Source of the DNA: Hyphomicrobiales bacterium | GTDB lineage: Bacteria; Pseudomonadota; Alphaproteobacteria; Rhizobiales; Beijerinckiaceae | DNA: 64,000 bases | Direction of reading: 5' to 3' | Assembly: GCA_027487245.1 (NCBI GenBank) | Contig: JAIYDY010000026.1 | Span: 1-64,000, forward strand | Shown: positions 52,401 through 61,953 of the stretch, piece by piece | How the letters are laid out: each line of letters starts with the position of its first letter | Numbering within the stretch: position 1 is the first letter of the stretch | Program-made: the position numbers and the translations under genes | The notes under the pieces: generated by a model | Seen by the model: the letters and a program-made list of their open reading frames with translations, nothing else | Told to the model about the DNA's origin: nothing | Databases searched by the model: none

Positions 52401-52931
52401 TCAGTATCCAATCAACCAGGGTGCAACGGGGATTGGCTGTCCCAGTCCGTAGCGAAAGAGCAGCAGACAGAAGGCCGACAGTCCGGCTGACAGCAAGCCG
52501 AGTTGTCCCAGACGAGCATCCGTCGTCGCCAGGCCAGCGACGAACACCGTCAACGGCCCCGCAATCACAAGGCCGAGTGCGGGCAACTGCAAGGGACCGA
52601 GGTTAACGCCCCGGATCGTAATGGCGAAAACCACTATCGCACCGATCAGCGCGGATGTCCCTCGCCATGGCCACCCTGACAAGGTGGGGCTCGCACTGCG
52701 CCATGAAAGCCCGATCTGCGCCAAGCCAAGGGCCATCATGATCAGGGACAGCGAAATGGGCAGCAGGCCCGATCCTACGCCGGAACTGGTCTTGACCGGC
52801 AGTTCCATCGATCCCAGCAGGGCTCCGCCACCGACCAGCAACAGTGCCAGGCCGGCAACGAAATCCCTCGATGCCATCCAGCCGGTTGCAGCGGGAGGAC
52901 CACCATCGCTCACATCCGCCATGTTCGTCAC
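52401..52931 (-). CDS. tctB: tripartite tricarboxylate transporter small permease (TctB)
   Basis: 176 residues from a GTG that overlaps the TctC stop by 4 bases; an ATG at 52922 is possible. Four hydrophobic segments (about 23-45, 57-77, 90-112, 118-165) in the TctB layout. It is the small membrane subunit paired with TctA. Confidence 0.87.
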   Translation of the reverse strand: MTNMADVSDGGPPAATGWMASRDFVAGLALLLVGGGALLGSMELPVKTSSGVGSGLLPISLSLIMMALGLAQIGLSWRSASPTLSGWPWRGTSALIGAIVVFAITIRGVNLGPLQLPALGLVIAGPLTVFVAGLATTDARLGQLGLLSAGLSAFCLLLFRYGLGQPIPVAPWLIGY

Positions 52932-53896
52932 TCAAGCGTAATATTCGCTGCGCGGACGATCTGTCCCCAACGCTCGCGCTCGCCGGACATGAACTCGGCG
53001 AACTCGCGCGCGCCCTTTCGCGATGGGATGGCGCCATCATCGGACAAGCGCGCCAGGACCGTGGAATCCCGAAGGGCTTCTCTCGTCGCAGACTCGAGGC
53101 GATCCCGAATGGCCGCGGGCAGCCCGCGTGGGCCCAGGAGCCCGTACCATGCCGACGCTGTGTAGCCTGCCACGCCGGCTTCCTGCGCCGTTGGCACATT
53201 CGGAAGGCTTGGGAAACGAGCTTCAGTGGTCACCGCCAGTGCCGTGAGCTGTCGGCCTTCGATCAGACCGACTGCAGATGGAATAGTGGTCACCATGAAG
53301 TCGATATGCCCTCCGACCAGGTCATTGAGGGCAGGTCCCGCGCCCCGATATGGGACATGGCGCGCATTGAACTGGGCGACCTGGCCAAGCAGCAACGCCG
53401 CCAGGTGGCTTGCGGATGCATTGCCCGCGGAGCCGTACACCAATTGACGGTTCTTTGCTTCTCGAACCAAGTCGCCAAGCGTTGCAACCGGCAGTCGCGG
53501 GCCGACCACGACGATCAGGCCCGCATCAGCGATAAGGGCAATGGGATCGAGCGTTGTGGCAGGATCTGAGCGCAAACGGCGGAAGAGATGCGGGTTCACA
53601 ACCATCGGACCCTGGTTGCCAATCAACAGTGTGTAGCCGTCCGGGGCTGCGGCAGCCACGGCTTCAGTACCAAGGTTGGCTGCTGCGCCTGGACGGTTTT
53701 CCACGACGACCCGACCATTCAGGACCGTCTCCAGCCGCTGCGCGAAGATCCGCGCGATCGCATCGGTCCCACCGCCTGCCGCATAGGATACGATGAGTGT
53801 AATCGGCTTGGTGGGGTAAGCGCCTTGGCTGATTGCTGAACTTGCCAGCATGGAGGCAACTGAACCCCCGAGCAGAACATGACGTCGCGTAAGCAT
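52928..53896 (-). CDS. tctC: tripartite tricarboxylate transporter binding protein (TctC/Bug)
   Basis: 322 residues with a signal peptide (TRRHVLLGGSVASMLASSA). Bug-family blocks: YPTKPITLIVSYAAGGGTDA, VVENRPGAAANLGTEAVA, VPYRGAGPALNDLVGGHID. These fold around a carboxylate ligand. It is encoded between prpF-like and tctB genes in one likely operon. Ligand not determined; an aconitate-like acid would fit the neighbour. Confidence 0.92.
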   Translation of the reverse strand: MLTRRHVLLGGSVASMLASSAISQGAYPTKPITLIVSYAAGGGTDAIARIFAQRLETVLNGRVVVENRPGAAANLGTEAVAAAAPDGYTLLIGNQGPMVVNPHLFRRLRSDPATTLDPIALIADAGLIVVVGPRLPVATLGDLVREAKNRQLVYGSAGNASASHLAALLLGQVAQFNARHVPYRGAGPALNDLVGGHIDFMVTTIPSAVGLIEGRQLTALAVTTEARFPSLPNVPTAQEAGVAGYTASAWYGLLGPRGLPAAIRDRLESATREALRDSTVLARLSDDGAIPSRKGAREFAEFMSGERERWGQIVRAANITLE

Positions 53897-53955
53897 GACC
53901 GTATTTCCTCCGGATTTGGCGGCTTCTGAGAGACCGCTTTTGATTTATGTGAACA

Positions 53956-55047
53956 CTAGACTGATGCGTATGCTTGGTGGCCCATCCCACGAACAAGAAC
54001 GGAGCCCTCGAAGAGCCGGCGCGCAGTTCGCACAATGAAAGCAGTTGGCGTTGCGGCACCCTCTGCCTGCTCGAGCGTGACCTCGAGCCGACCGCTCGGA
54101 TGTTCGATGGCAAAGACCGCTGGAGCGGTGACATCTCCGGTGATGTCATTCACGACCGTGCCGCGCACCGAGGCGGCGAGCGCGAGCCCGACCGCGCCTG
54201 TGGTCGCGATGGCGGTGTGACAAAGATGCGGCATGAAGTATCGCGCAGCGATATGCCCGCCAGCATTCGGTCGAGCGACGAGCACAGGCTTCGGGATGAC
54301 AAGATCGTCGACCCGGCCAAAGCCGAAGGCTGCCCCTGCAGCACGGCGTACAAGCTCCAATCGGCGCTTGAATTCCGTATCGCTGTCAAGCTGCTTAGGT
54401 GTTTCGGAGCCTGAGAACCCGAAATCCTCCGCGCGCGCAATGACCAGAGGCATCGCTGAGTCGATCAACGTCACCTCTACGCCATGCAGCGAGACAGTGG
54501 GCGTTGCGGTCGGGATGAGTCGACCAGTGCGCAAACCGGCCACATCCTCAAAGCCCAACAACACGGGCGCCGCTGTTCCGGGAACGCCATCAATGCTGGT
54601 GTTGCCGTCGTATGCAACACGGCCTCCTGGAGTCGCGACCTGCGCCGCGATCAGCGCTCCGGTATTCACATTGTGTATCCGGACCGTGGTCCGTTCGCCC
54701 TTGGGGCGGACAAGCCCTGCCTCGATCGCGAACGGACCTACTCCTGCGAGCAAGTTCCCGCAATTCGGCGATGTATCGACGGATCTGCTCACAACATCGA
54801 CTTGGGCGAACAGATAGTCGACGTCAGCCTCAGGGCGGCTTGCCGGGCCCACGATCGCGACCTTGCTTGTCAGCGGATTACCTCCGCCAATCCCATCGAT
54901 CTGGAGCAAATGCCCCGAACCCATCACTTCGACAAGCACTGCATCTCTTGCTGCCCGATCTTCAGGCAGATGCGAGGCAAGAAAGAACGGCCCTCTGGAA
55001 GTGCCGCCCCTCATGAGCACGCAAGGTATGCGAAAGAGGTCGTCCAT
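53956..55047 (-). CDS. PrpF-family isomerase
   Basis: 363 residues from the ATG at 55047; a GTG 9 bases upstream is possible. Landmarks are PCVLMRGGTSRGPFFLASHL near the start and DGIGGGNPLTSKVAIV, SPNCGNLLAGVGPFAIEAGL and MPHLCHTAIATTGAVGLA, with the cysteines of the diaminopimelate-epimerase-type fold. PrpF proteins isomerise aconitate, methylaconitate or oxalomesaconate. Together with the Tct transporter this suggests uptake and isomerisation of an unsaturated tricarboxylate (inference). It is divergent from the LysR gene. Confidence 0.88.
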   Translation of the reverse strand: MDDLFRIPCVLMRGGTSRGPFFLASHLPEDRAARDAVLVEVMGSGHLLQIDGIGGGNPLTSKVAIVGPASRPEADVDYLFAQVDVVSRSVDTSPNCGNLLAGVGPFAIEAGLVRPKGERTTVRIHNVNTGALIAAQVATPGGRVAYDGNTSIDGVPGTAAPVLLGFEDVAGLRTGRLIPTATPTVSLHGVEVTLIDSAMPLVIARAEDFGFSGSETPKQLDSDTEFKRRLELVRRAAGAAFGFGRVDDLVIPKPVLVARPNAGGHIAARYFMPHLCHTAIATTGAVGLALAASVRGTVVNDITGDVTAPAVFAIEHPSGRLEVTLEQAEGAATPTAFIVRTARRLFEGSVLVRGMGHQAYASV

Positions 55048-55140
55048 TTCTCTCACAAATGTGGAATAATCGCTATTTTTAATTCTATTATTGGAAAGCT
55101 ATCTCTTGTAAATTGCAAATATTTCGCCTATTTATGCAAA

Positions 55141-56088
55141 ATGCGCATCAATTTCGAACTGCTCGACCTCCATGCTTTTCTGGCAGTCTTGGAGCATCGT
55201 TCATTCAACCGCGCTGCGGTTCAGTTGAATCTCTCCCAGCCGGCTCTGTCGCGCCGGATCAAGAACCTGGAAGACACCATCGGCGCGGCCTTGATCGAGC
55301 GATCGACAAGGCATGTGGCGCCCACGCGCATAGGCCAGACGCTGCAACCGCTGGTCCAGCGCCTTCTCGAAGAATTCGAGGAGTCGATCGTTTCGATCAG
55401 CGATCTAAAGCGGAATCTGGCAGGCCGCGTGACAATCGCGTCAATCCCAACCGCGGCCTTCTATTTTCTCCCACGGGTTCTTCAGGACTTTCGTGCCGCC
55501 TATCCCGGAATTCATTTCCGCATCCATGATCTGGGTGCCAACGAGGGCCTCGAAGCCGTGTCACGCGGCGAGGTCGAGTTTGGCATCAACATCACCGGCG
55601 CAGGCAGGGCCGATCTTTGCTTCACGCCATTGATGGAGGATGTCTTCGTGTTGGCCTGTCGGCGCGACCACCCTCTCGCGCAGGCTGCCCGACTGAGCTG
55701 GAAAGATCTGACTGGCTACCCGCTGATCGGCGTGAGCCAATCCAGTGGGAATCGCGCTGTGCTTGATCGAGCGCTGGCCTCCGCCGAGGTCAGGCTCGAC
55801 TGGGTGTATGAGGTCAACCATCTCTCCACCTCGTTGGGCTTCGTCGAGGCGGGGCTCGGCGCTTCCGTGCTGCCGAAACTGGCGACACCGCAGTCAGAGC
55901 ATCCGCTGATCGCAACCGTTCCAATCGTCGATCCCGTCGTGAGCCGCACCCTTGGGATCGTGGAGCGCCAGGGGGTGCGACTATCTCCGGCGGCAGCGCG
56001 CTTCAAAGAGACATTGGTGCAGCGGTGGGGTCGCCATGGTGGGGCTTTGGATGAAGGCCCAGGTGATGCAGGACCAAAGCGTAGTTAG
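55141..56088 (+). CDS. LysR-family transcriptional regulator
   Basis: 315 residues from the ATG at 55141; a much longer frame runs back across the PrpF gene and is rejected. HTH at about 3-60 (FELLDLHAFLAVLEHRSFNR, recognition helix LSQPALSRRI). The ligand domain follows. It is divergent from the PrpF-Tct operon. The 93-base AT-rich gap holds AATAAT and ATTATT as a 6-base inverted pair 16 bases apart, a possible site. It probably activates that operon. Confidence 0.9.
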   Translation: MRINFELLDLHAFLAVLEHRSFNRAAVQLNLSQPALSRRIKNLEDTIGAALIERSTRHVAPTRIGQTLQPLVQRLLEEFEESIVSISDLKRNLAGRVTIASIPTAAFYFLPRVLQDFRAAYPGIHFRIHDLGANEGLEAVSRGEVEFGINITGAGRADLCFTPLMEDVFVLACRRDHPLAQAARLSWKDLTGYPLIGVSQSSGNRAVLDRALASAEVRLDWVYEVNHLSTSLGFVEAGLGASVLPKLATPQSEHPLIATVPIVDPVVSRTLGIVERQGVRLSPAAARFKETLVQRWGRHGGALDEGPGDAGPKRS

Positions 56089-56318
56089 CTGTGAATAGGC
56101 ACCCGAGCCAGCGCCTTCTCGGCATACAGTAATGACCTATGAATCGGCACGCCATTTGACGCCCAATCAGCTCTGATGGCTGATACCAACGGCCCTCACA
56201 ACTGACCGATATGCGCCCCCATGTCAGCCTTTGGGAAACACGCGTATACTAGCCTGAATCAGTCATTCCTAGAGCTATCCGACCGTCGAAAGACCATCTC
56301 GCCCGGAAGCAAACACTC

Positions 56319-57011
56319 TCACTCGCCGGCCACGGCTCGATACCCCACACCTGGCTCTGTCAAGATCAGCCTTGGAGAGGTCGGTTCCGCTTCGATCTTC
56401 TGACGCAACTGACCGATGAAGACACGCAGATACGGCGTATCCTCGACATGGGCGGGGCCCCATAGGCTCTGCAGGATATGGCGGTGGGTCAGCACCTTGC
56501 CCGCATTACGGGCGAGCAGCACGAGGAGATCGAATTCCTTCGGCGTGAGGCGGATCGCATTGCCTGCCCGCTCCACCCGATGCGCCTCGTCATCGATTGT
56601 GAGATCGCCCAATGTCAGCTTGTGCGTTTGCGCCGCAATGGCGCGATTGGCCCGCAAGCAGACGCGGATGCGCGCGAGCAATTCGCCGATTCCGAATGGC
56701 TTGGCGACAAAGTCGTCAGCCCCCAGATCCAGTGCTGCGATCTTCTCTGTCTCTTGATCGCGTGCCGAAAGCACGATGATCGGTGTCTGCGAGGTCTGCC
56801 GGATCTGACCGATCACGGCCTTGCCATCGAGATCGGGCAAGCCAAGATCAAGCACGATGATGTCCGGCTTATGCGCGCTGAACGCCGCGAGGCCAACCGC
56901 AGCGGTTTCGGCATGCAGCAGATGATAGCCGGCCGCCGCCAGCGAATGCTTCAGGAACCGGTGGATCTGCGGTTCATCGTCGATGATCAGGATCACGATC
57001 CGGGACTTCAC
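56319..57011 (-). CDS. kdpE: KdpE-like OmpR-family response regulator
   Basis: 230 residues, GTG start overlapping the kinase stop (GTGA). Receiver domain with VILIIDDEPQIHRFLKHSL, phosphoacceptor Asp in DIIVLDLGLPDLDG and KPFGIGELLARI. The winged helix has LTPKEFDLLVLLARNAGKVL and ends TEPGVGYR, all strongly KdpE-like. It is paired with a short KdpD. In E. coli KdpE switches on kdpFABC; no kdpFABC genes are in the window, but kup is next door. Confidence 0.9.
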   Translation of the reverse strand: MKSRIVILIIDDEPQIHRFLKHSLAAAGYHLLHAETAAVGLAAFSAHKPDIIVLDLGLPDLDGKAVIGQIRQTSQTPIIVLSARDQETEKIAALDLGADDFVAKPFGIGELLARIRVCLRANRAIAAQTHKLTLGDLTIDDEAHRVERAGNAIRLTPKEFDLLVLLARNAGKVLTHRHILQSLWGPAHVEDTPYLRVFIGQLRQKIEAEPTSPRLILTEPGVGYRAVAGE

Positions 57012-58501
57012 GCAGAACGTCCCTCCGGGAGCGGAAAGGCCAGCCAGAACCGCGCACCACCTTTCGGAGTCAGCGGGCTCTCGACCCCAAGGCTGCCGCC
57101 CAGGGCCTGGACGATGCCCTTCGTGATGGCAAGGCCGAGCCCGGTTCCATTCGGTGCGCCAGTCTCCCCACGCTGGAAGGGCTCAAAGATGCGATGCTGA
57201 TCGTCTGCCGGTACGCCCGGCCCCTCATCCTCGACAGAGAACTGCAAGGTTCCGTGCTCTCGCCGTAGAGCTACGGTGATCGTTGTTCCCGCCGGCGCTA
57301 TGCCGTTAGCATTGTCGATGCAATTGAACAGGGCTTGCTCCAGCAGCGAGGCATCCGTGCACAAAAGTGGCAAATCGGGTTCAATGGGCGTGATGATGAT
57401 CCGTCCGGGATATGCCCGCCTGATCCGCGCCACTGCAGCGTCAAGAATGTCGGGCGGATCGACCCAGTCCAGCCGCAGGTCGAGCCCGGCCTGAAGGCGG
57501 GTCATATGGAGGAGATCTCCAACATAGGCATTCAGGCGGCGCGCATCCTCCTCGATTGCCGCGAGGAGATCATTGCGGGCCGCCTCCGGAAGGGCCGAGG
57601 CCAGTTCCCGCAAAGTCGTGACCGAGCCGAGGATCGTGGCCAGTGGCGTCTTGAGGTCATGCGAGAGCGAGGAGAGGAGCGCCGACCGGATGCTCTCCCG
57701 TTCGGCCTGCATGCGCGCCTCTCCGGCGATGCGGCCCAGCCGCAAGCGGTGGATCACCGCGCCGGTCTGTTCAATGGCCGACATCACGGCTCTGCCGAGG
57801 TCCGGCGACGGGCCGGATCGAAACACCCCGGCGACAAGCGGAACATCGGGGTCAATGACAAGCGGATAGAAACTGTATCGGCCGTCTGACCAGCCTGAAG
57901 CCGCGGCAACCTGCGGCGTGCCGTGGCGCAGCACGCGGTCGGCGGCTTGCAGATCATCCGGGCTCATGGGCGGATCAGCAGACAGATTGTGATCGACAAC
58001 CAGAGCCGGTCGCCCCGTCAGGACGTGGAGGCAATGCAACAGGGCCTGCCGCGCCTTATCCTCGGAAGCTACGGCACCGAGCGTGCTCGAGAGCTGCGAG
58101 AGATGCTCAAGAAGCCGGGCGCGCTCTTCAGCAGCAGTCGCCTGTTCGCGCAAGCGCCCGGCCAGCGTGCCGGTGAGCCCAGCGACGAGGACGAACACGC
58201 TGAGGGAGAGAAAGTCCTCGGCCAGCGCCACGCGGAAGGTCAGCACTGGTTCGACGAAGAAGAAGTTGAGGGCGAGAAACGCCAAGCCGGATGCCGCGAT
58301 CCCGGTCCATAATCCGTACAATACCGCGCTGAACAGCACGGCCACCAGAAAGACAAGAGCAATGCTGCCCGGCGGCGTCAGCGGGCGCAAAACAGCCGCC
58401 GCGAGGCCTGCAAGCAGCACGATCAACATAGATGCGACGAGGGCCCGGGCGCCGGGAATACGCGAGGGAGCGGGCAGGGCCGGTTCGGACATAAGCATCA
58501 T
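57008..58501 (-). CDS. KdpD-like sensor kinase lacking the N-terminal KdpD/Usp domains
   Basis: 497 residues, against about 890 for full KdpD. It starts directly with the DUF4118 membrane unit (four helices between about 20 and 115, FLALNFFFVEPVLTF). A GAF-like region follows, then His281 in SSLSHDLKTPLATILGSVT, an N-box FNCIDNANGIAP and G2 GTGLGLAITKGI. The ATP- and UspA-like cytoplasmic sensor half is absent. Such short forms are known. Divergent from kup across a 139-base gap, so it may control K+ uptake through Kup. Confidence 0.87.
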   Translation of the reverse strand: MMLMSEPALPAPSRIPGARALVASMLIVLLAGLAAAVLRPLTPPGSIALVFLVAVLFSAVLYGLWTGIAASGLAFLALNFFFVEPVLTFRVALAEDFLSLSVFVLVAGLTGTLAGRLREQATAAEERARLLEHLSQLSSTLGAVASEDKARQALLHCLHVLTGRPALVVDHNLSADPPMSPDDLQAADRVLRHGTPQVAAASGWSDGRYSFYPLVIDPDVPLVAGVFRSGPSPDLGRAVMSAIEQTGAVIHRLRLGRIAGEARMQAERESIRSALLSSLSHDLKTPLATILGSVTTLRELASALPEAARNDLLAAIEEDARRLNAYVGDLLHMTRLQAGLDLRLDWVDPPDILDAAVARIRRAYPGRIIITPIEPDLPLLCTDASLLEQALFNCIDNANGIAPAGTTITVALRREHGTLQFSVEDEGPGVPADDQHRIFEPFQRGETGAPNGTGLGLAITKGIVQALGGSLGVESPLTPKGGARFWLAFPLPEGRSA

Positions 58502-58640
58502 CTGGCTGCAGATGCAGACCCATGTCCATGATCTTTATGGTTTCCTTATGCGCGGGTCCGGAAAGCCCTGTCGCATCCTTACGGCGCCACGCGGCATATC
58601 CGGAGCGTGATCACTTTCCGATCCAGAGGTGGGGACTGAC

Positions 58641-60548
58641 ATGCAGTTGGCAAACGCCGACGCGGCGACGCGCGTGACCGAACATGGCAAGAAGGCTGGT
58701 TTCTGGGGACTCACACTGGGTTCTATTGGTGTTGTCTACGGCGATATCGGCACATCGCCGCTCTATGCATTTCGCGAAGCGATGGTCGCGGCCGGTGCAT
58801 CCCATGGCGGCGTGCAGCGCGATGACGTGCTGGGTGTTCTGTCGCTGATCATCTGGGCGCTGATCATCATCGTTACGCTGAAATATGTCCTGATCCTGTT
58901 GCGGGCCGACAACCAGGGCGAAGGCGGAACGCTGACGCTTCTGGCGCTGGCGCAGCGCGCAATGGGGCGTTCTACGCCGGCCGTGCTGGCGTTGGGTATG
59001 GTGGGCGCGGCGCTGTTCTATGGTGACGCGCTGATTACGCCGGCTATCTCCGTGCTCTCGGCTGTCGAAGGCCTGAAGCTCGTCACCAAGCAATTCGAGC
59101 CTTATGTCCTCGTGATCACCATTGGCATCATCCTGGGCCTCTTCATGGTGCAGTTCAGGGGGACTGCCGCCGTTGCAGGGTGGTTCGGACCGATCACGCT
59201 GGCCTGGTTTATCGTGATGGCGCTGGGTGGCCTTTCGCACCTCGTGAATGACCTAAGCGTCCTGGAATCGCTTAATCCGGCCCATGCCCTGCACTTCGTG
59301 ATGAACAATGGCACATTAGGGCTGATTGCACTCGGCGCGGTCTTCCTCGCGGTGACGGGAGCCGAAGCGCTCTATGCGGATCTCGGGCATTTCGGGCGCA
59401 AGCCGATCCAGTTTGCCTGGATGTTTGCGGCATTTCCCGCTCTTGCACTGAACTACCTTGGGCAGGGTGCGCTTCTTCTGGCTGATCCCAAGGCGATCGA
59501 GAACCCGTTCTTCCTGCTTTTCCCGAGCTGGGCGCTGCTGCCCGTTGTGGTGCTCGCAACCTGTGCCACGATCATCGCGAGTCAGGCCGTCATCACCGGG
59601 GCGTATTCGCTCACCAAACAGGCCATTCAGCTGAAGCTGCTGCCGCGCATGCGCATGCAGCACACCTCCGATACGCAGGAGGGGCAGATCTACATGCCGG
59701 GCGTGAATGTACTCCTGCTTCTGGGTGTGCTGGCGCTGGTGCTGGCCTTCGGCTCCTCCTCGAAACTCGCCAATGCCTATGGCATCGCCGTCACCGGCAC
59801 GATGGTGGCGACCGCGCTACTCGCGTTGATCGTGGTGCACAAGCACTGGAACTGGCCGCTGCCGGCTGCGGTAGCCCTGATCGCGCCCTTTCTGCTCATC
59901 GATCTCGTTTTCCTCGGAGCCAATCTCGTGAAGGTGCTCGAAGGAGGGTATGTTCCGCTCATCATCGCGGTGCTTGTCGTCTGCGTGATGTGGACATGGG
60001 TGCGCGGCGCGACTGTGCTTGCCCGCAAGGACATGCAATCCGAAATTCCTTTGGCGGACTTGCTGCGCTCGTTCGATCGCAAGATGCCGCCGATCATCCC
60101 CGGCACGGCGGTCTATCTCACAGCGCATCCGCAACTCGCGCCAGCCGCTCTGATGCACAGCCTGAAACACTTCAAATCCTTACATGAACAGAACGTGATC
60201 CTGACCGTCATCACGGCTGATGTGCCGCGGATCAGGGATGAGGATCGGGTGGTCATGACGGATGTTTCCGATCGCTTCCGGCAGATCACGATGACCTTCG
60301 GCTACATGGAAGAACCGAATGTGCCGCGCGGCCTCGCGCTTTGCCGGAAGCTGGGCTGGAAGTTCGATATCATGTCGACCTCCTTCCTCGTCTCGCGCCG
60401 CTCACTGAGGCTTGCTGCCCATAGCGTGATGCCAAGCTGGCAGAGCCGCCTGTTCATCGTGCTTGCGCGAAACAGCGCCGCGGCGACCGATTACTTCCAC
60501 ATCCCGGCAGGCCGCGTGGTCGAGATTGGCACACAGGTGAACATCTGA
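58641..60548 (+). CDS. kup: Kup-family low-affinity potassium transporter
   Basis: 635 residues from the ATG at 58641, preceded by GAGGTGGGGA; a GTG 12 bases upstream is possible. Twelve hydrophobic segments, family start [18 protein letters not shown], then [15 protein letters not shown] and [11 protein letters not shown]-type blocks ([15 protein letters not shown]), and a cytoplasmic C-terminal domain of about 180 residues. It carries out H+-coupled K+ uptake across the inner membrane. Monocistronic and divergent from kdpDE-like genes. Confidence 0.94.
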   Translation: MQLANADAATRVTEHGKKAGFWGLTLGSIGVVYGDIGTSPLYAFREAMVAAGASHGGVQRDDVLGVLSLIIWALIIIVTLKYVLILLRADNQGEGGTLTLLALAQRAMGRSTPAVLALGMVGAALFYGDALITPAISVLSAVEGLKLVTKQFEPYVLVITIGIILGLFMVQFRGTAAVAGWFGPITLAWFIVMALGGLSHLVNDLSVLESLNPAHALHFVMNNGTLGLIALGAVFLAVTGAEALYADLGHFGRKPIQFAWMFAAFPALALNYLGQGALLLADPKAIENPFFLLFPSWALLPVVVLATCATIIASQAVITGAYSLTKQAIQLKLLPRMRMQHTSDTQEGQIYMPGVNVLLLLGVLALVLAFGSSSKLANAYGIAVTGTMVATALLALIVVHKHWNWPLPAAVALIAPFLLIDLVFLGANLVKVLEGGYVPLIIAVLVVCVMWTWVRGATVLARKDMQSEIPLADLLRSFDRKMPPIIPGTAVYLTAHPQLAPAALMHSLKHFKSLHEQNVILTVITADVPRIRDEDRVVMTDVSDRFRQITMTFGYMEEPNVPRGLALCRKLGWKFDIMSTSFLVSRRSLRLAAHSVMPSWQSRLFIVLARNSAAATDYFHIPAGRVVEIGTQVNI

Positions 60549-60739
60549 AGCAACGAGACGGGATGTCGGCTTTTCCCGATCGTTCTTCGGCAAGCTGACA
60601 TTCCGCTTTCGGCCCCGTTCCAGTCATGTGCAGATCTCAAGATTTTTGCAACGGCATGGGCGCAAGACCGGACAGAGAATACCGTACTAGCGCGTTGAGT
60701 TGATCGGCGCGGGACCGCCAAATCTCAGAGTTGGTTCAC
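60549..60739. other. gap between kup and the integrative element
   Basis: It contains GGATGTCGGCTT and CATTCCGCTTTCGGCCCC (about 60560-60616), relatives of repeats at 50480-50604. No tRNA gene, direct repeat or terminator is evident. A left boundary of the mobile element could lie here. Confidence 0.35.
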
Positions 60740-60982
60740 TCACGATGCGAAGGCCCCGCGCTGCCCTTCCGGAGGGTGCTGGACGGGCTTCTCTCTTGGC
60801 GACAGGCGCAGCACCGGCGCGGGCAACTCGAGGCTAGCAGCGCGGCGATCCGCACGAAGGATGCTGTCCGCCGCCCTGGATAGCCGGTCATGGATCGTCA
60901 AAAGCCGACAGCGCGAAGCCTCAAGGTTGATGACCTTTGCCGCGTGGTCACGTTCATCAGCCCAAGCAAATAGATCCACCAT
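60740..60982 (-). CDS. small hypothetical protein of the integrative element
   Basis: 80 residues. The ATG overlaps the stop of the initiator-like gene by one base. It reads FAWADERDHAAKVINLEASR, then LLTIHDRLSRAADSIL, a helical pattern. No family recognised. By position it could help the initiator. Confidence 0.5.
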   Translation of the reverse strand: MVDLFAWADERDHAAKVINLEASRCRLLTIHDRLSRAADSILRADRRAASLELPAPVLRLSPREKPVQHPPEGQRGAFAS

Positions 60983-61953
60983 CACGACGCGCGCTCCTTG
61001 CTGGAAACTTCAAAGGCTTTGGCAGAAGCCGAGATCTCGGCGCGATGCTCGGCGGTTAAGGTTCCCGCATGAATTCGAGAAGCCCAGTTGTCGAGCAGCC
61101 TAGGGTCAATGCGCGAAGCTCGGAACTTGCCCACATCGGTATCGCCATCACCGAGCATACGGACGAGCTTGGCCTCGGCTGCCATCCGGGTTGTGGCGTC
61201 TTCCTCGATCTCGTCATCGTCTGGGAGAGCGCGCTTTTTTGTGCCACTCGCAGCCGAGATGTCGCCAGGGCACGGCAGTAGGTCGGGCCATCCAACGATC
61301 GGATAGTGTTTGGCGCCCACCGGCCCTCTACTAACCGGCTTCATCATTGGGTCGAATTCAACCGGATGCAGGGCGCTGCAGCCTGCGTCTTGTTCTTCCA
61401 CCGATAGCCCCTTCTTCAGGGGATTCACTCCATGGGATAACTCTATGGTATTACTTTTAGAAGTAGTGACCGAATTCCCGGTCCACTCGTAGACCGAATT
61501 TCCGGTCATCGCTGTACCGGATTTTCGGTCATCAATTGGACCGGATTTCCGGTCCACTCTGTCAGTATTCAAGGTGCTGGATCTGGGCGTATAGATTCGG
61601 TTTTCACGCTCGAGTCTCTCCGCCTTGAGGATTTCGGCGAGCATGGAGTTTTCGCCAAAATAGAAAGTGTGATGCCGGCCGACTTCCGCTACGCGTCTGA
61701 TCCAGTGCCGCGCTTCCAGCGCGGCCAAGGCCGTTTGCACACACGATCTCGGCATGTTCAGAGCGAGAGCGATCCTCCGCTGTGAAGGAAATGCCCCGCG
61801 ATCAAAAGTGGCGCGGCTGGCCAAATAGCAAGCGACCCGAAATGCGCTAGATGACAAACGAAAATCGAACATCACGGCATCGCGCCAAGCATTCCGCGAG
61901 CGCTGAAAGGCCTCGCGATCGGAACAATCGATGGGCTCGAACAGCGCGCTCAC
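60982..61953 (-). CDS. winged-helix replication-initiator-like protein
   Basis: 323 residues, GTG start overlapping the upstream stop by 4 bases. The N-terminal part (about 25-110) is a helix-turn-helix domain: FRLSSSAFRVACYLASRATF, FPSQRRIALALNMPRSCVQT, ALEARHWIRRV. A linker of about 100 residues is encoded by the iteron region (peptide repeat DRKSGPID, DRKSGTA, TGNSVYEW, TGNSVTT). The acidic-basic C-terminus (DDDEIEEDATTRMAAEAKL onward) may bind a helicase or loader. The layout mirrors phage lambda O. No motif proves replication activity. Confidence 0.6.
   Translation of the reverse strand: MSALFEPIDCSDREAFQRSRNAWRDAVMFDFRLSSSAFRVACYLASRATFDRGAFPSQRRIALALNMPRSCVQTALAALEARHWIRRVAEVGRHHTFYFGENSMLAEILKAERLERENRIYTPRSSTLNTDRVDRKSGPIDDRKSGTAMTGNSVYEWTGNSVTTSKSNTIELSHGVNPLKKGLSVEEQDAGCSALHPVEFDPMMKPVSRGPVGAKHYPIVGWPDLLPCPGDISAASGTKKRALPDDDEIEEDATTRMAAEAKLVRMLGDGDTDVGKFRASRIDPRLLDNWASRIHAGTLTAEHRAEISASAKAFEVSSKERAS
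61468..61554. repeat. four iterons inside the initiator-like gene (putative origin)
   Basis: Units at 61468-61483, 61492-61507, 61515-61530 and 61539-61554, spaced 24, 23 and 24 bases. The clearest reads GACCGGATTTCCGGTC, with 7-base inverted arms around TT; the others differ at one to three positions. An AT-rich stretch (about 61437-61465, TATGGTATTACTTTTAGAAG) lies next to unit 1, that is downstream in gene direction, as in the lambda origin. Confidence 0.7.
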
